The notes: generated by a model not told the origin, from the sequence alone. Shown: positions 10,136 to 20,460, counted from the stretch's first letter. The stretch: 64,000 bases of DNA from Mycoplasmopsis caviae (GCF_024498215.1 NZ_CP101806.1:124001-188000); one strand, 5' to 3'. Numbers and translations are program-made.

Positions 10136-10302
10136 AATTTTTCCTCATTCTCATAATATAAATATTAATTGTATAAATTATAGATTAAAATTAATATTAA
10201 TAGTAGAAATAGTCTAAATATAAGTATAAAAAGCCAATTATTTGTATAAAAAAGGCATTTTTAACCTGTAATTGTGCAAAAACAACCATTAATTTTAATT
10301 TT

Positions 10303-10373
10303 TAGTACTAATCACAAAATTTATGATTTTAATTTAAATATACATAATGAATATTTTCTAAAATATCTGTTTC
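10303..10373. repeat. 71-bp target-site duplication, left copy
   Basis: Identical to 12311-12381. The two copies flank the IS1634-like element directly. IS1634 is known for unusually long, variable target duplications. Confidence 0.85.
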
Positions 10374-10401
10374 CGACTTTCGGAGTTATAAATTAAAAAA
10401 T

Positions 10402-10434
10402 TACCAATATGCCTATAAAATAGACATATCGGTA
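10402..10434 (-). terminator. Hairpin downstream of the transposase
   Basis: TACCAATATG / CATATCGGTA arms (one mismatch) around a loop that reads TCTATTTTATAGG on the transposase strand. It shares the TTTTATAG core of other intergenic hairpins in the window. Confidence 0.6.
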
Positions 10435-10464
10435 AAATTTTGCAATAAATTTTAATAACACTTT

Positions 10465-12159
10465 TTAGACTTTTAAATTATTAATTATGTTTAATATTCT
10501 TGTATATAGTTCATCTGTTGATGCCTCTATTTTCTCCCTACATAAGATTGTTTCATTTGCATACTTAATACATTCTTTTGCGTTATTTAAACATTCGATG
10601 ATTTTTTGACATGACGCAGTCTCAATTAGTCCATACTGATTAATGTTTTCTTGGTAAAGAAGTTTCTTAATAAATGTAGCAATAAATAGTGCTATATAAG
10701 ACAACACAAAGTGTCCTCTAATGTGATTATCAGTGTAAACATAAATAGGTCTTACTTTTAGAGTACTTTTTAGAATTCTAAAATTATCTTCAATTAAATA
10801 TTGTTGTTTGTATGTTTCCACAATATTGTCTATTGGCATATCAATTAATGTTGTTTCATAAACATACAAACCATCATATTTCTCATCTTCCAAAATTTTT
10901 TCATAATCAAGTTTGTAAATGTGTTCAACTTTATTATCTCTAATTTTATCTGCAATAATTTTTTGTTCATTATTTGCATTATCTTCAATGGCGACCTTTT
11001 CGAAATATCTGTATTTTTTATATTTGTTATTTAATTCATCTTCTGTTACAAAGTCTCGACCCTTTGCTTGTTTCTTGAAATTGTCAATTAATTTTTCTCT
11101 ATCTTTTCTATCTTTTTTGCTCTTTTTCACTATAAGTAATTACTCTTTTCTTCATTTTTTATTTCCGTTTTTGTCTAAATTATCAGATTGAAATTTGTAT
11201 TCCTTATATCAAATCCCGTCATAAGTTTTTGTCATATCTTCCTTATTTATAGCAAAATCCTTAAATTCATTTGTTGATGATTTTAGTCTATATGACATAA
11301 TAAAATTGATGTTATGGCTTTCAAGAAAAGACAAATTTTCTTTTGTTGACATACCCCTGTCTGCAACTATTGTTACATTAGATAAATCTTTAACTCTAGA
11401 CAGGTCATTTATATATGGTTTAAGTGTTTTTGAATCAATAGTATTGCCTGGAAAAAGGTTATAACTAAAAGGTACACCATAACTATCTGTTGCCATCGAA
11501 AACACCACTTGATCTTCATTTACCTTGTTTTCTTTTGAATATCCTTTCATTCTTAATCCATCTTTTTCGAAAGTTTCAAAGTATACTGTTGTTGAATCGT
11601 AGAACATTAGTTTTTCATTTCTTGTAATGAATTTACGACAATTTTTATTTAGTGTTTTAATGATTGAATCTTTATTAGTACAAAGTACATCTAATAGACT
11701 ATAAAAGGTATCAATTTTAGTGGTTACATCATTTGTATATTCATCCTTGTTTTCAAATGAGTGCTTTATACTATAATTATCTCTTAACATTTTTGAGGCA
11801 ACTTGATAGTTAAAAACAGCCTCTAAATTTTTGTGTTTAGAACCTGAAATAGCATCAAAAACTTCTAACTTTTTTAGCAATGTGTAAATAACTTCTGAGC
11901 CTGTGTTTTGCTCAGTATTTTTAATATTTTTTAACTTATTTAGGAGAAAGGTTTTAATGTCATTTTTATCTTTGAATGTATTCTCTAAAAGTGCTCTTTT
12001 AAATATTTCTTTGTAGTCTTTTCTAATTTTTGAGAGTTCATTTACATTGCCAAGGCTTACTATCCTATCAGCACCTTTGTTATATCCTTTAGGTCTTATA
12101 ACATAGCAATATTTTTGTTTTCCATTAGAACAATCAGTTATAACCAAATCTTTTTTCAT
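10465..12159 (-). pseudogene. IS1634-type transposase interrupted by one in-frame TAA
   Basis: A single frame of 564 codons with TGA as Trp, broken only by a TAA at codon 340 (11140-11142); both halves are otherwise intact and in the same frame. The N-terminal half carries the catalytic segment VADRGMSTKENL. The C-terminal half has the YKQQYLIEDNFRILKSTLK signature of IS4/IS1634 transposases. A single base change, possibly CAA to TAA, explains the stop. Translation could restart at GTG 11130, but the catalytic parts would then be separate chains. TATAAT at 12166-12171 is six bases before the ATG. Confidence 0.85.
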
Positions 12160-12165
12160 AATAAT

Positions 12166-12171
12166 ATTATA
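12166..12171 (-). promoter_or_regulatory. -10 box of the transposase
   Basis: TATAAT on the minus strand six bases before the start codon at 12159, with no Shine-Dalgarno sequence, so the message is probably leaderless. Confidence 0.5.
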
Positions 12172-12310
12172 TCATAAATGCTATTAAATGATATTAAAAA
12201 AATAAAAAAATTTTTTAAAAAAAGTGCAAAAAACACTTAAAAATTTGTATTTTTCACACTTTTTTAGTAAAAATAGTACTTTTTTAATGGTCCCAACTCC
12301 GAAACTCGGG

Positions 12311-12381
12311 TAGTACTAATCACAAAATTTATGATTTTAATTTAAATATACATAATGAATATTTTCTAAAATATCTGTTTC
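12311..12381. repeat. 71-bp target-site duplication, right copy
   Basis: Exact repeat of 10303-10373 on the other side of the IS. Confidence 0.85.
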
Positions 12382-12421
12382 ATAGTCATTTTAGGAAATA
12401 GTGTTTTATTTAATGATTAAA

Positions 12422-12453
12422 AAACATAAGGTCTAAGTCCTCGTGTTATGTAA
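12422..12453 (-). terminator. Possible terminator of the argS-like gene
   Basis: ACATAA / TTATGT arms around a 16-base loop just after the stop at 12466. The stem is weak. Confidence 0.35.
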
Positions 12454-12465
12454 AAACTTGTTTTC

Positions 12466-14118
12466 TTATCCTTGTTTAATTTTGTCTGAATTAATATCTA
12501 ATAATTTAAATCCATTATCAAACACATTTTTAATTGACTCTAGGATTGGGTAAAAATTTTTATAATTTCTTTTGACTTTATCTTTAAAATTTTTGTTTAC
12601 CAAAATACACAAATCCTTTAAATATTTTGTCAAATAAAAAGGGTTTACTTTGCTGATAACTTTTCTTAAAACATAAGGAAAATAATCAAGTCTTAAAATA
12701 AGATGGCTAAGGTTACTATTTAGGCTCATTTTGTTACTATAACACTTATTATTTTTAGAACCATCTAAAAGCTTGCAAACTTTGTTATATGTTTTTGAAA
12801 TGAAGTTAAAAGAATGACAAAGTTTGTTATTTTCAAGGTTTATTTTATCAATTGAAATTTGCTGTTCAGCTCGCTTTTCAAGAAAGAAAAATTTTAACTC
12901 ATCTATGCTAATATTTTTGACCAATTCATCTATAAAAATGTTGTTTTGGTTAAATTTACTAATAGACTTTAGACACTGATTTTCTTTAAGTTGTATCTTT
13001 TCACAAAAAGCAAGATCTACACGATCTTCTGATACATTAAGAAATCTTAGAACTGATAATAGTGCATTTGAATATTGAATATGATCACTATCCAAAATAT
13101 CGATAATTTTATCCGCCCTCTTAAGTTTTTCAAGATGATAAATTATATCTAAAAGCAAGTATGAATTTCTTCCGCTTTTGTGTACCAAAATTCTATCTTT
13201 TGAATCTTCTTCATTTGTGTTTAAAAATAAGTTTGAATCATTGTCATAAATTAATGGAGATAAAATTTCAAGTGTATGTTCTACCTTTTTTCTAACTAAA
13301 ATGTTTTTAAAATCACTAACAATATCAAAGAGAATTCCAAAGTTATTAAGTTGATTTCTTGCTTGTATTACAAAATATTCGACTATTGAACTATTAAATT
13401 TATTTAATTTTTCATTTTCATCTAAATTAATAAAAAAGTTATCATTTTGACTCTTAATTCATTTCGCAGCCTCTAAAAACTCATCGCTTTCACACACTTT
13501 GTCTTGCTGTGTTTTATCATTAAATAAATTTAAATATTTTTCATGAACAATTTTACTAATCTCATTAATTTTTTTATAGCCTTCATAAACTAAATATTCT
13601 CTTGTTACTTGATAACCTAAAAATTCACATACCTTAGCAAGACATTCGCCAACAAGAGCATTTCTTAAATTATGAACTGTTAGTGAATTAAGTGGCAAGG
13701 CTGAGGCATATTCAATATTAATTTTTAGTCCATTGTTTTTTACTCAACCATATTTTGCACCGCTTTTAATAATTTCATTAACCACAGAAACAAATTCTTT
13801 TTCATTAAGAATAATATTTATAAGTCCATAACGGCCCAATAAAACATCCTTAACCATTGAACTCTTAATTAGTTTTGCTTTAATTTCTTCTGCTAACTGA
13901 ACATAAGGTAGCGGGCTAAATTTTTTAAGTTTAAAAACTATATCACTTTCAATATGGTTAATAACATTTGAATTTTCAAGTTTTTCTTTTCGAGAAACCA
14001 TAAGTGAAAATTTGTGCTCACCATTTGCAAATTCAAAAGAACTGAAAACTTTATTTTCAGTTTTTAATTCACTAATAATATTTTTAATTAATTTGTTCAG
14101 TTTATGAACGATAAGCAT
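12466..14118 (-). CDS. Arginyl-tRNA synthetase-like protein with degenerate catalytic motifs
   Basis: A full-length 550-residue frame reading through TGA codons with no frameshift. Family features are clear: an N-terminal add-domain-like part, then INIEYASALPLNSLTVHNLR and YQVTREYLV, where ArgS has the ...SANPTG.LH.GH.R and VTREYY blocks. VHKSGRNSYLLLDIIYHLEKL and DSDHIQY match ArgS VRKSDGT...DIAYHL.KL and GADHHGY, and a helical anticodon-type C-terminus follows. The HIGH signature is lost (TVHN), and the KMSKS loop reads SISKF. It is therefore unlikely to charge tRNA. A GGGAG site precedes the ATG. It is divergent from cysS. Either a decaying paralogue or a repurposed pseudoenzyme. Confidence 0.75.
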
Positions 14119-14171
14119 ATTACTCCCAAGGTATATTTAAACTTATGTATTAAATATTTTAACTTATTTAT

Positions 14172-14177
14172 TATAAT
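14172..14177 (+). promoter_or_regulatory. -10 box, leaderless-type start of cysS
   Basis: TATAAT separated by exactly seven bases from the ATG at 14185, with no Shine-Dalgarno sequence. Confidence 0.55.
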
Positions 14178-14184
14178 TTAACAA

Positions 14185-15444
14185 ATGTTAAAAATATATG
14201 TTTGTGGTCCAACAGTTTACAACGATTTACATATTGGTAATATGGTACCAATATTAACTTTTGATCTTATGCTTAAAGCATATAGATCGCTAGGAAAAGA
14301 ATTTAAATTTATTCACAATATTACAGATATCGATGACAAAATTATTAATAGGGCTGCTCAACTTAATATTAGTGAGCAAGAACTAAGTCAAAGATATACT
14401 GATGCGTATTTAGAATTATTAGAGTGCTTTGGTGTTGATACAATTAGCAAAATTGAAAAAGTAACTAGCAACATTAATGAAATAGTTGATTATGTTAAGC
14501 AACAAGTTAAAGAAAAAAATGCGTACATTGATACTGAAGGAAACGTTTGATTCGATGTTAAAAAATTTCAAGGCCACTATGGTTGTGTTTCAAATTTAAA
14601 ACTTGATAAAATGCAATTCGAGGAGCAAAATCAAGACAAGAAATTTGAGGCTGACTTTGCACTATGAAAGAAAACAAAAGTTGGTGTTACTTTTAAAACA
14701 GGAGACCAAAATATAGCAATTGGTCGACCTGGCTGACACACAGAGTGTGCAGTTTTGGTACAAAAGCACTTTGGAAAAGATGGCTTAGACATTCATGGTG
14801 GCGGAATGGATTTAACATTTCCGCACCATGAAAATGAAAATATTCAACACTTTGCTCTTTATGGTAGAGACATTACTAAAAATTGAATTCGATGTGGGCA
14901 AATTAATTTTGAGGGTGAAAAAATGTCTAAGTCGCTTGGTAATGTAATTTTAGCTAAAGACTTTATTAAGCAATATGATCCTTTTATCTTAAAACTTATT
15001 ATTTTAAATTCAAAAATTTCTGCACCAATTAATGTTACAAGTGAATTTATTGAAAATATGCAGACTATTGAAAAAAAATATAAGAAAGTAATTTTTAGCT
15101 TCTTTACAAATTTTGGTACTAATGTCTTTGTTAATCAAAAACCACCACTTATGAGATCAAATGCTAAATTTATTAAAATTATTAATTCATTAAAAGAAGG
15201 AAATTTTTCTGACTTTAACTTTCATTTAAATGAACAAATCAAAGAATATAATAAGTCCAAAAATCTTGAAACTGCTAAAGTTATTTTTAGCATACTTGAA
15301 GTTATCCACCCTTTATTAACAAAAGTAAGCAATTATGAAAATGAATTGGAACTTTTTACCAAATGAACTGTTTTAAAGGAAAAAAAGGATTATATAGAGG
15401 CTGATAAAATAAGGGAAAAATTAATGAAAAGTGGCCTTTATTAA
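14185..15444 (+). CDS. cysS: Cysteinyl-tRNA synthetase
   Basis: A 419-residue class I synthetase read through TGA codons. It starts [19 protein letters not shown], with the zinc cysteine C7 and HIGH-type HIGN at 16-19. GWHTECAVL and FPHHENE supply the other zinc ligands, and KMSKSLGN (246-253) is the ATP loop. The N-terminus lacks the ~20 residues seen in most CysS, as is usual in mollicutes. It opens the cysS-rlmB-sigH-like run; downstream order matches Bacillus. Confidence 0.95.
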
Positions 15445-15489
15445 CATTTTTTAAATTATTACTTTTTAGGAAAAAACGAGGTACTAAAT

Positions 15490-16185
15490 ATGGAAAAATT
15501 ATATTTGTGTGGGAGAAATTCAGTTGAGGATGCACTTAGGGCCAAGTTACCTATTGAAACTGTGTTTGTCAATTCAATTCAACTTGCACAAAAATTTAAA
15601 CAAATTACCAAGGCAAATGTTGTAATTAAAGATAAAAATTTCTTTGCACAATATCACAATTATAATCATCAAGGAATTGTTGCAACCCTAAAAGATTTTC
15701 CAATTTATGAACTCGAATCAATTAAAAAAGACAGTGCTGAAGTTGTACTAGTTTTAGATCACATTCAAGACCCGCATAATTTGGGCGCAATAATGCGAAG
15801 TGCTAATGCATGTGGAATTAAACATCTAATTATTAGTAAAGAACGCTCTGCTAATATTACTTCAAGCGTTCTCAAAGTTAGTTCTGGTGGCTTTGTTAAT
15901 ATGAAAGTTATTAAGGTTAATAGTATTAGTGCTAGTTTAACTAAACTTAAGAAATGAGGGTATTGAATATATGTTTCTGCACTTGACCAGAATGCTCAAA
16001 GTGTTAGCAAACTTAGTTTTAATAAACCATGTGTTTTAGTTGTAGGTAACGAGGGTGATGGTGTAAGTAAGTCAACATTAGGAGAAGCTGATCAAGTTGT
16101 TTATATACCACAAAAAGGAAGTGTTCAATCTTTAAATGTTTCAGTTGCTACTGGTATTTTGTTGTATGAAATAACAAAGGACTAA
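15490..16185 (+). CDS. rlmB: 23S rRNA 2'-O-methyltransferase of the TrmH/SpoU family
   Basis: A 231-residue SPOUT methyltransferase with one TGA. The three family motifs are visible: DPHNLGAIMRSANACGI, VVGNEGDGVS and IPQKGSVQSLNVSVATGI. It probably methylates G2251 of 23S rRNA; other TrmH family members differ in target, so specificity is inferred from its place after cysS. A GAGG site precedes the ATG and the next gene starts two bases after its stop. Confidence 0.88.
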
Positions 16186-16186
16186 A

Positions 16187-16780
16187 ATGAAATATTTAAA
16201 TAAATTTTATGATCTAAGTCAAACTACTTCTCAAGAGTTTGATGATTTCTTATCAAGTTTAAAAGATAACCAGTTAATTATGGTGCTTAATCATTTTTAT
16301 AAGAGTGAATTTATTAAAAATATTAAATCTACCTTAGTAAAATTTCCTTATATTCCACTCGAGGCAGAAGACATATATGTTGAATTTTTGCAACTATATT
16401 TAAGTGAGGTAAAGAAATATAAATCATATGAAAAGAACGTAAAGTTTCTAAATTATTTTTTAAATATTTGCAAATTCTTCACATTAAATAAAATAAGATA
16501 TTGACTAAGAAAGAAAAGAATTCACAACTCTCTTATGCTTTCAACAGACGAACTCATTTATGTTTTAGATGAAGATTCAGGAAACAAAATGAATGAAAAT
16601 ATAGAAAGCATTGATGTTGAAAATTTTTATAAATCATTAAGTCAAAAGGACAAAGGAATTATTGAATACTTAAAAGTTCAAGAAGGTAAAAAAATAAAGT
16701 TATTAACACCAAGAAAGCTTGAACAATTTAGAGTAAACTTTTTGGAAAAATTCAATAATTACTTTACTTTTGCAAAGTAA
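16187..16780 (+). CDS. Sigma-factor-like protein at the sigH position
   Basis: A 197-residue protein, one TGA. Residues about 57-112 resemble sigma-70 region 2: acidic EAEDIYVEFLQLYLSEVKKY, then an aromatic FLNYFLNICKFFTLNKIRYW helix followed by the basic patch LRKKR. Next, NSLMLSTDELIYVLDEDSG recalls the NSYVSLDKPIYDEESD linker of Bacillus SigH. The C-terminal part is a weak region-4 match (KLEQFRVNFLEKF). It lies between rlmB and rpmG-secE-nusG, exactly where Bacillus carries sigH. Mollicutes usually have one main sigma factor, though M. genitalium MG428 is a divergent alternative one. Function is inference. Confidence 0.65.
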
Positions 16781-16790
16781 CACACGAGAT

Positions 16791-16833
16791 AAAAAAGCAT
16801 CACTTATATTTAGTAAGTTTGCTTTTTTAATAG
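16791..16833 (+). terminator. Terminator after the sigma-like gene
   Basis: Nested arms AAAAAAGCA / TGCTTTTTT with ACTTA / TAAGT inside, ending in a T-run. It separates the upstream operon from rpmG-secE-nusG. Confidence 0.65.
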
Positions 16834-16976
16834 TTTTTTCATATATTTTGGCCACTTTTTTGTCTTTGTTTAACTAAAATTAATGTTCATTTTTGAACTA
16901 AAAAATGGATAAAAAAAGCAAATTTTTAGACTTATTAAGGGTGCAAAAATAAAGTTGTTTTTTTAAAATTATTCTT

Positions 16977-16982
16977 TATAAT
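16977..16982 (+). promoter_or_regulatory. -10 box, leaderless-type start of rpmG
   Basis: TATAAT exactly seven bases before the ATG at 16990. Confidence 0.55.
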
Positions 16983-16989
16983 TTACAAT

Positions 16990-17139
16990 ATGCAAAAGAG
17001 AAAAGTGACACTTTCTTGTGAAAGTTGCCAAAAACTTAATTATTCAACGAATAAAAGTCTAAGCAACCCAAAAAGAATAGAAATTAAAAAGTTTTGTCCA
17101 AATTGTAGATTGCACACAACACATAAAGAGGAAAAATAA
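16990..17139 (+). CDS. rpmG: 50S ribosomal protein L33
   Basis: A 49-residue basic protein with the zinc-ribbon cysteines CESC (10-13) and CPNC (36-39), and the L33 pattern NYSTNKS...RIEIKKFCP.C..HT.HKE. The stop codon overlaps the secE start (TAATG), so the two are coupled. This is the typical rpmG-secE-nusG arrangement. Confidence 0.93.
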   Translation: MQKRKVTLSCESCQKLNYSTNKSLSNPKRIEIKKFCPNCRLHTTHKEEK

Positions 17140-17351
17140 TGAAGAAGGATAAAGAAACAAAGGTCAAAAAACCTAGAAAATATCTATTTAGACGTTTTGT
17201 TAAAGAAATGAAGAGAGTAAGATGACCTTCTAGTCGTAAAAACTGAGTTTCTTTTGTTCAAATAGTTATTTTTGCATTTATATTTACATTGTGTGCTGTT
17301 TTACTTGGAGTTCTTTTCTCACTTATTCTTACAAAAGCAGGCGTTAAATAA
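17139..17351 (+). CDS. secE: Preprotein translocase subunit SecE
   Basis: A 70-residue protein. A basic N-terminus is followed by the amphipathic SecE motif FVKEMKRVRWPSS (Trp encoded by TGA), a second TGA Trp, and one membrane helix (about 41-63). It stabilises SecY. Translation is coupled to rpmG through an overlapping TAATG; nusG starts 13 bases later. Confidence 0.93.
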
Positions 17352-17363
17352 TTGGAGGATATA

Positions 17364-17969
17364 ATGGATTCAAACTTTCAATGATATATGATTAGTACAG
17401 TTTCAGGCAAGGAAGACAAAGTTGTTGAAGCACTAAAAAACAGAATTATTAGTGAACAGGTTGAAGATTGTTTCAATCATAAAGCTACTGAAGATGGTGC
17501 GTTTAAAATCTTTAAGAAACCTGTGCTTACACCAAAAGAACTTGAAAAACAAAGAAATGGTGAAGAATACAAAATTAAATATATTAATATGTATTCAGGT
17601 TACATTTTTATTAATATGGATATGACTGATAGGGCCTGATTTATTGTGCGTAACACTCAATATGTAACTGGTCTAATTGGTTCATCAGGTAGAGGTGCTA
17701 AACCAACACCAGTTTCACAGCACCAAATGGATAAAAGTTTTAAAAAAGAACTTAAATTACAACAAGATTTTGAAAAAGGAATTGTCAATACACAATTCCA
17801 AATTGGTGAAATAGTTGAGGTTGTTGATGGACCATTTAAAGGCGAACAAGGTAGAGTTTTAGAGTGTTCAGAATCAAATAAAAGAGTAACTGTTGAAATA
17901 GAATATTTAGGTAAGAAAACTCCTGCAGATTTTGATTATAGAGAAATTAAAAGTCAAGAACATGAATAA
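17364..17969 (+). CDS. nusG: Transcription termination/antitermination protein NusG
   Basis: A 201-residue protein with two TGA codons. The NGN domain begins MDSNFQWYMISTVSGKEDKV and contains MYSGYIFINMDM...FIVRNTQYVTGLIG; a KOW motif GEIVEVVDGPFKGEQGRVLE closes the protein. A ~30-residue charged insertion (about 46-76) within the NGN domain is typical of mycoplasmas. GGAGG site before the ATG. Confidence 0.95.
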
Positions 17970-17973
17970 TAAA

Positions 17974-18003
17974 AATGAACTGGTGAAAACTGGTTCATTT
18001 TTT
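17974..18003 (+). terminator. Intrinsic terminator after nusG
   Basis: ATGAAC / GTTCAT arms, extended by imperfect pairs, then TTTTTT. Confidence 0.7.
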
Positions 18004-18004
18004 A

Positions 18005-18033
18005 CCAAAAAAGTTGTTTTATAGGTTTTTTGG
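18005..18033. repeat. TTTTATAG-core hairpin
   Basis: CCAAAAAA / TTTTTTGG arms around the loop GTTGTTTTATAGG. One of the recurring intergenic palindromes; it may act as a second terminator after nusG. Confidence 0.6.
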
Positions 18034-18095
18034 GCACTGCTGTAAGATTTAAATTTTTACTGAATTTAACAACTTAGTAAGATTTTAATAATTGA

Positions 18096-18101
18096 TATAA
18101 T
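18096..18101 (+). promoter_or_regulatory. -10 box of the methyltransferase pair
   Basis: TATAAT 42 bases upstream of the ATG at 18144; an AAGGAA site precedes the start. Confidence 0.5.
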
Positions 18102-18143
18102 TTCATTAATGAGCATCAGCAAATTAATTAAGGAATCGTTTAT

Positions 18144-19223
18144 ATGAAAAAATTAGTTAAAATTTTTAAGGATTTTAAGGCAGAATCATCCACTAGTAAA
18201 TTAAAAAAACAAAAATCATTAACTAAAATAAATCTTAATAAGTATTATCAAACTTTTGTACCATTTCCAAACAATAAAGATGCAAGGTATAAAATGATTG
18301 ATTTGTTTGCTGGAATTGGTGGGATTAGACTTGGTTTTTATAAAACAGAAGCTGTTAATGTTGTATTTAGCAGTGAAATTGACAAGTTTGCTATTAAAAC
18401 ATACAAAGCTAATTTTGGTGAAATCCCTTATGGTGATATAACAAAAATTGATGCTAAATCTATACCTGATCATGATATTTTAGTTGGTGGTTTTCCGTGC
18501 CAAGCTTTTAGCCAAGCAGGCAAGAGACTTGGCTTTGATGATACGCGCGGGACATTATTTTTTGAAATCGCTAGAATAATCAGTGAGAAAAGACCAAAGA
18601 CCTTTTTACTTGAAAATGTAAGAAATCTTAAAACACATAATAAGGGTAAAACATTCAAAACAATTATCTCGACCTTGCAAAAATTAAATTATTGTATTTA
18701 CACTACTACTTTTAAAGCAAAGGATTTTGGTATTCCCCAAAATAGAGAGCGCATTTATATCGTTGGTTTTGATACGAATACAGTTTCGAATTACAATGAT
18801 TTTACATTTCCAACGCCTGATTACTCTAAAACTTGTGTTGGCGATATTCTTGAAAATACTGTTGATGATAAGTATACAATTTCAAATGCATTATGACAAG
18901 GTCATCAAAAAAGAAAATTAGCACACATAGAAAAAGGCAATGGATTTGGATACAGTTTATTCAACAAAGACAGTGCTTATACAAACACAATTTCAGCAAG
19001 ATACTATAAAGATGGAAGTGAAATTTTAATTGAGCAAGAGAACAAAAATCCAAGAAAAATAACCCCTCGTGAGGCCGCAAGACTCCAAGGATTTCCAGAG
19101 AATTTTATTATTCCTGTTAGTGATACACAAAGTTATAAGCAATTTGGCAATTCGGTTGCTGTTCCAGTAATTTATGCAATTGCTAAGGAAATAATTAAAA
19201 TATTGGATATTAATTTAAAATAA
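18144..19223 (+). CDS. dcm: DNA (cytosine-5)-methyltransferase, apparently active
   Basis: A 359-residue C5-cytosine methyltransferase with one TGA. All main motifs are present: I DLFAGIGG (53-60, SAM binding), [14 protein letters not shown] with catalytic C119, VI ENVRN (E157), [27 protein letters not shown] and [10 protein letters not shown]. The ~50-residue N-terminal extension has no clear domain, but its last part (FPN..DARYK) resembles the linker of the downstream XRE fusion. No endonuclease gene is adjacent, so it may be an orphan or regulatory methylase. Target sequence cannot be read from the protein. Confidence 0.93.
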
Positions 19224-19254
19224 TAGTAAATCTTATTAGAAGAAGGAAAATAAA

Positions 19255-20415
19255 ATGAATAGTAAAACAAGAATTGAAAAAGATGAAAATGGCGTTCCAG
19301 TTGGACAACTAATTAAAGAAAAGCGTTTAAGACTTCAAATGACTCAAATGCAATTAGCTGATGCACTCGGTATGTCGAAATATGGTTGCCGTTCAATAAG
19401 AGGTTGAGAAAAAGGTGAAAATATACCATCCTTAGTATCCTTAAACCGAATTTTAAACATTCCTGAAAATATACCTTTCCCAAACATAGAAAATGCGAGA
19501 TATAAACTAGTCGATTTGTTTGCTGGCATTGGCGGAAACAGACTTGGTTTTTATAAGACAGAAGCTATTAATGTTGTATTTAGCAGTGAAATTGACAAGT
19601 TTGTTGCTAAAACATACAAAGCTAATTTTGGTGAAACTCCTTATGGTGATATAACAAAAATTGATACTAAATCTATACCTGACCATGATATTTTAGTTGG
19701 GGACTTTTCTATCCATGACTTTAAAGAAATTAGAAAAAAGATAAATATTAATCGTTTTACAGGGACATTATTTTATGATATTGCAAAAATTATAAAAGAA
19801 AAAAAACCTAAGGTTTTCTTACTTGAAAGCGACAAAAAACTAGAAGATCATAAAAGAGATATAATAGTTTGAGCAATTGAAACACTATTTAAAGAATTTA
19901 ATTATTGTGTTTACTCTTCAGTTTTTAATGCAAAAGATTTTGGAATTCCGCAAAATCGAGAACGTATTTATATTGTTGGTTTTGATATGAATTCAGTTCT
20001 AAATTACAATGATTTTACATTCCCAACGCCAGATTACTCTAAAACTTGTGTTAGTGAAATCCTTGAGTCAAAAGTTAGCGAAAAATATACACTTTCGAAT
20101 AAGTTATGACAAAATTATCAAAATGAAAAAACCAATATTAATAATTGCTTATTCAATAAAAACAGCGAATACACAAATACTATTAACGCTTGATATCGCA
20201 AGAATTATGCTGATATTTTAATTGAGCAAGAGAACAAAAACCCAAGAAAAATAACCCCTCGTGAGGCTGCAAGACTCCAAGGTTTTCCAGATAACTTTAT
20301 CATTCCTGTTAGTGATACACAAAGTTATAAGCAATTTGGCGACTCAACTGCTGTGCCAGTAATTTATGCAATTGCTAAGAAAATTATTGAATTATTAGAC
20401 AAAAACACAAAATAA
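19255..20415 (+). CDS. XRE helix-turn-helix fused to a catalytically dead C5-methyltransferase
   Basis: A 386-residue frame with no frameshift, 31 bases after dcm with an AAGGAA-type site. Residues about 17-62 are an XRE HTH ([20 protein letters not shown]...[10 protein letters not shown]). Residues 85-386 are a close paralogue of the upstream enzyme. SAM motif I (87-94) and [11 protein letters not shown] are kept, but PCQ is S152-I153-H154, ENV is E191-S192-D193 and motif X is GDST. Without the catalytic cysteine it cannot methylate. DNA identity to dcm is very high up to motif IV, breaks there, and returns at the 3' end. It may be a DNA-binding regulator or decoy with the same target. Confidence 0.88.
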
Positions 20416-20460
20416 GGTTTAAAAATTAGTTCTTATTTTGCGTTAGCACTTGTAAGTTCT

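Larger units (their letters stand above)
10374..12310 (-). mobile_element. IS1634-like insertion sequence (IS4 superfamily)
   Basis: About 1.94 kb bounded by inverted ends CGACTTTCGGAGTT (left) and AACTCCGAAACTCGGG (right), flanked by 71-bp direct repeats. It contains one transposase gene on the minus strand, with a terminator-like palindrome inside the left end. Size, transposase and long duplication fit IS1634 of Mycoplasma mycoides. It sits between the repeat-protein gene and the argS-like gene without breaking either. Confidence 0.88.

Noticed and set aside
11131-11208. A frameshift between the two transposase halves at 11209 and 11130
   Set aside because: The halves are in the same frame (1029 bases apart); the only break is the TAA at 11140-11142, with TGA codons read as Trp.
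18219-18658. Minus-strand frames opposite dcm
   Set aside because: They are antisense shadows of a strongly conserved methyltransferase and have no start signals.
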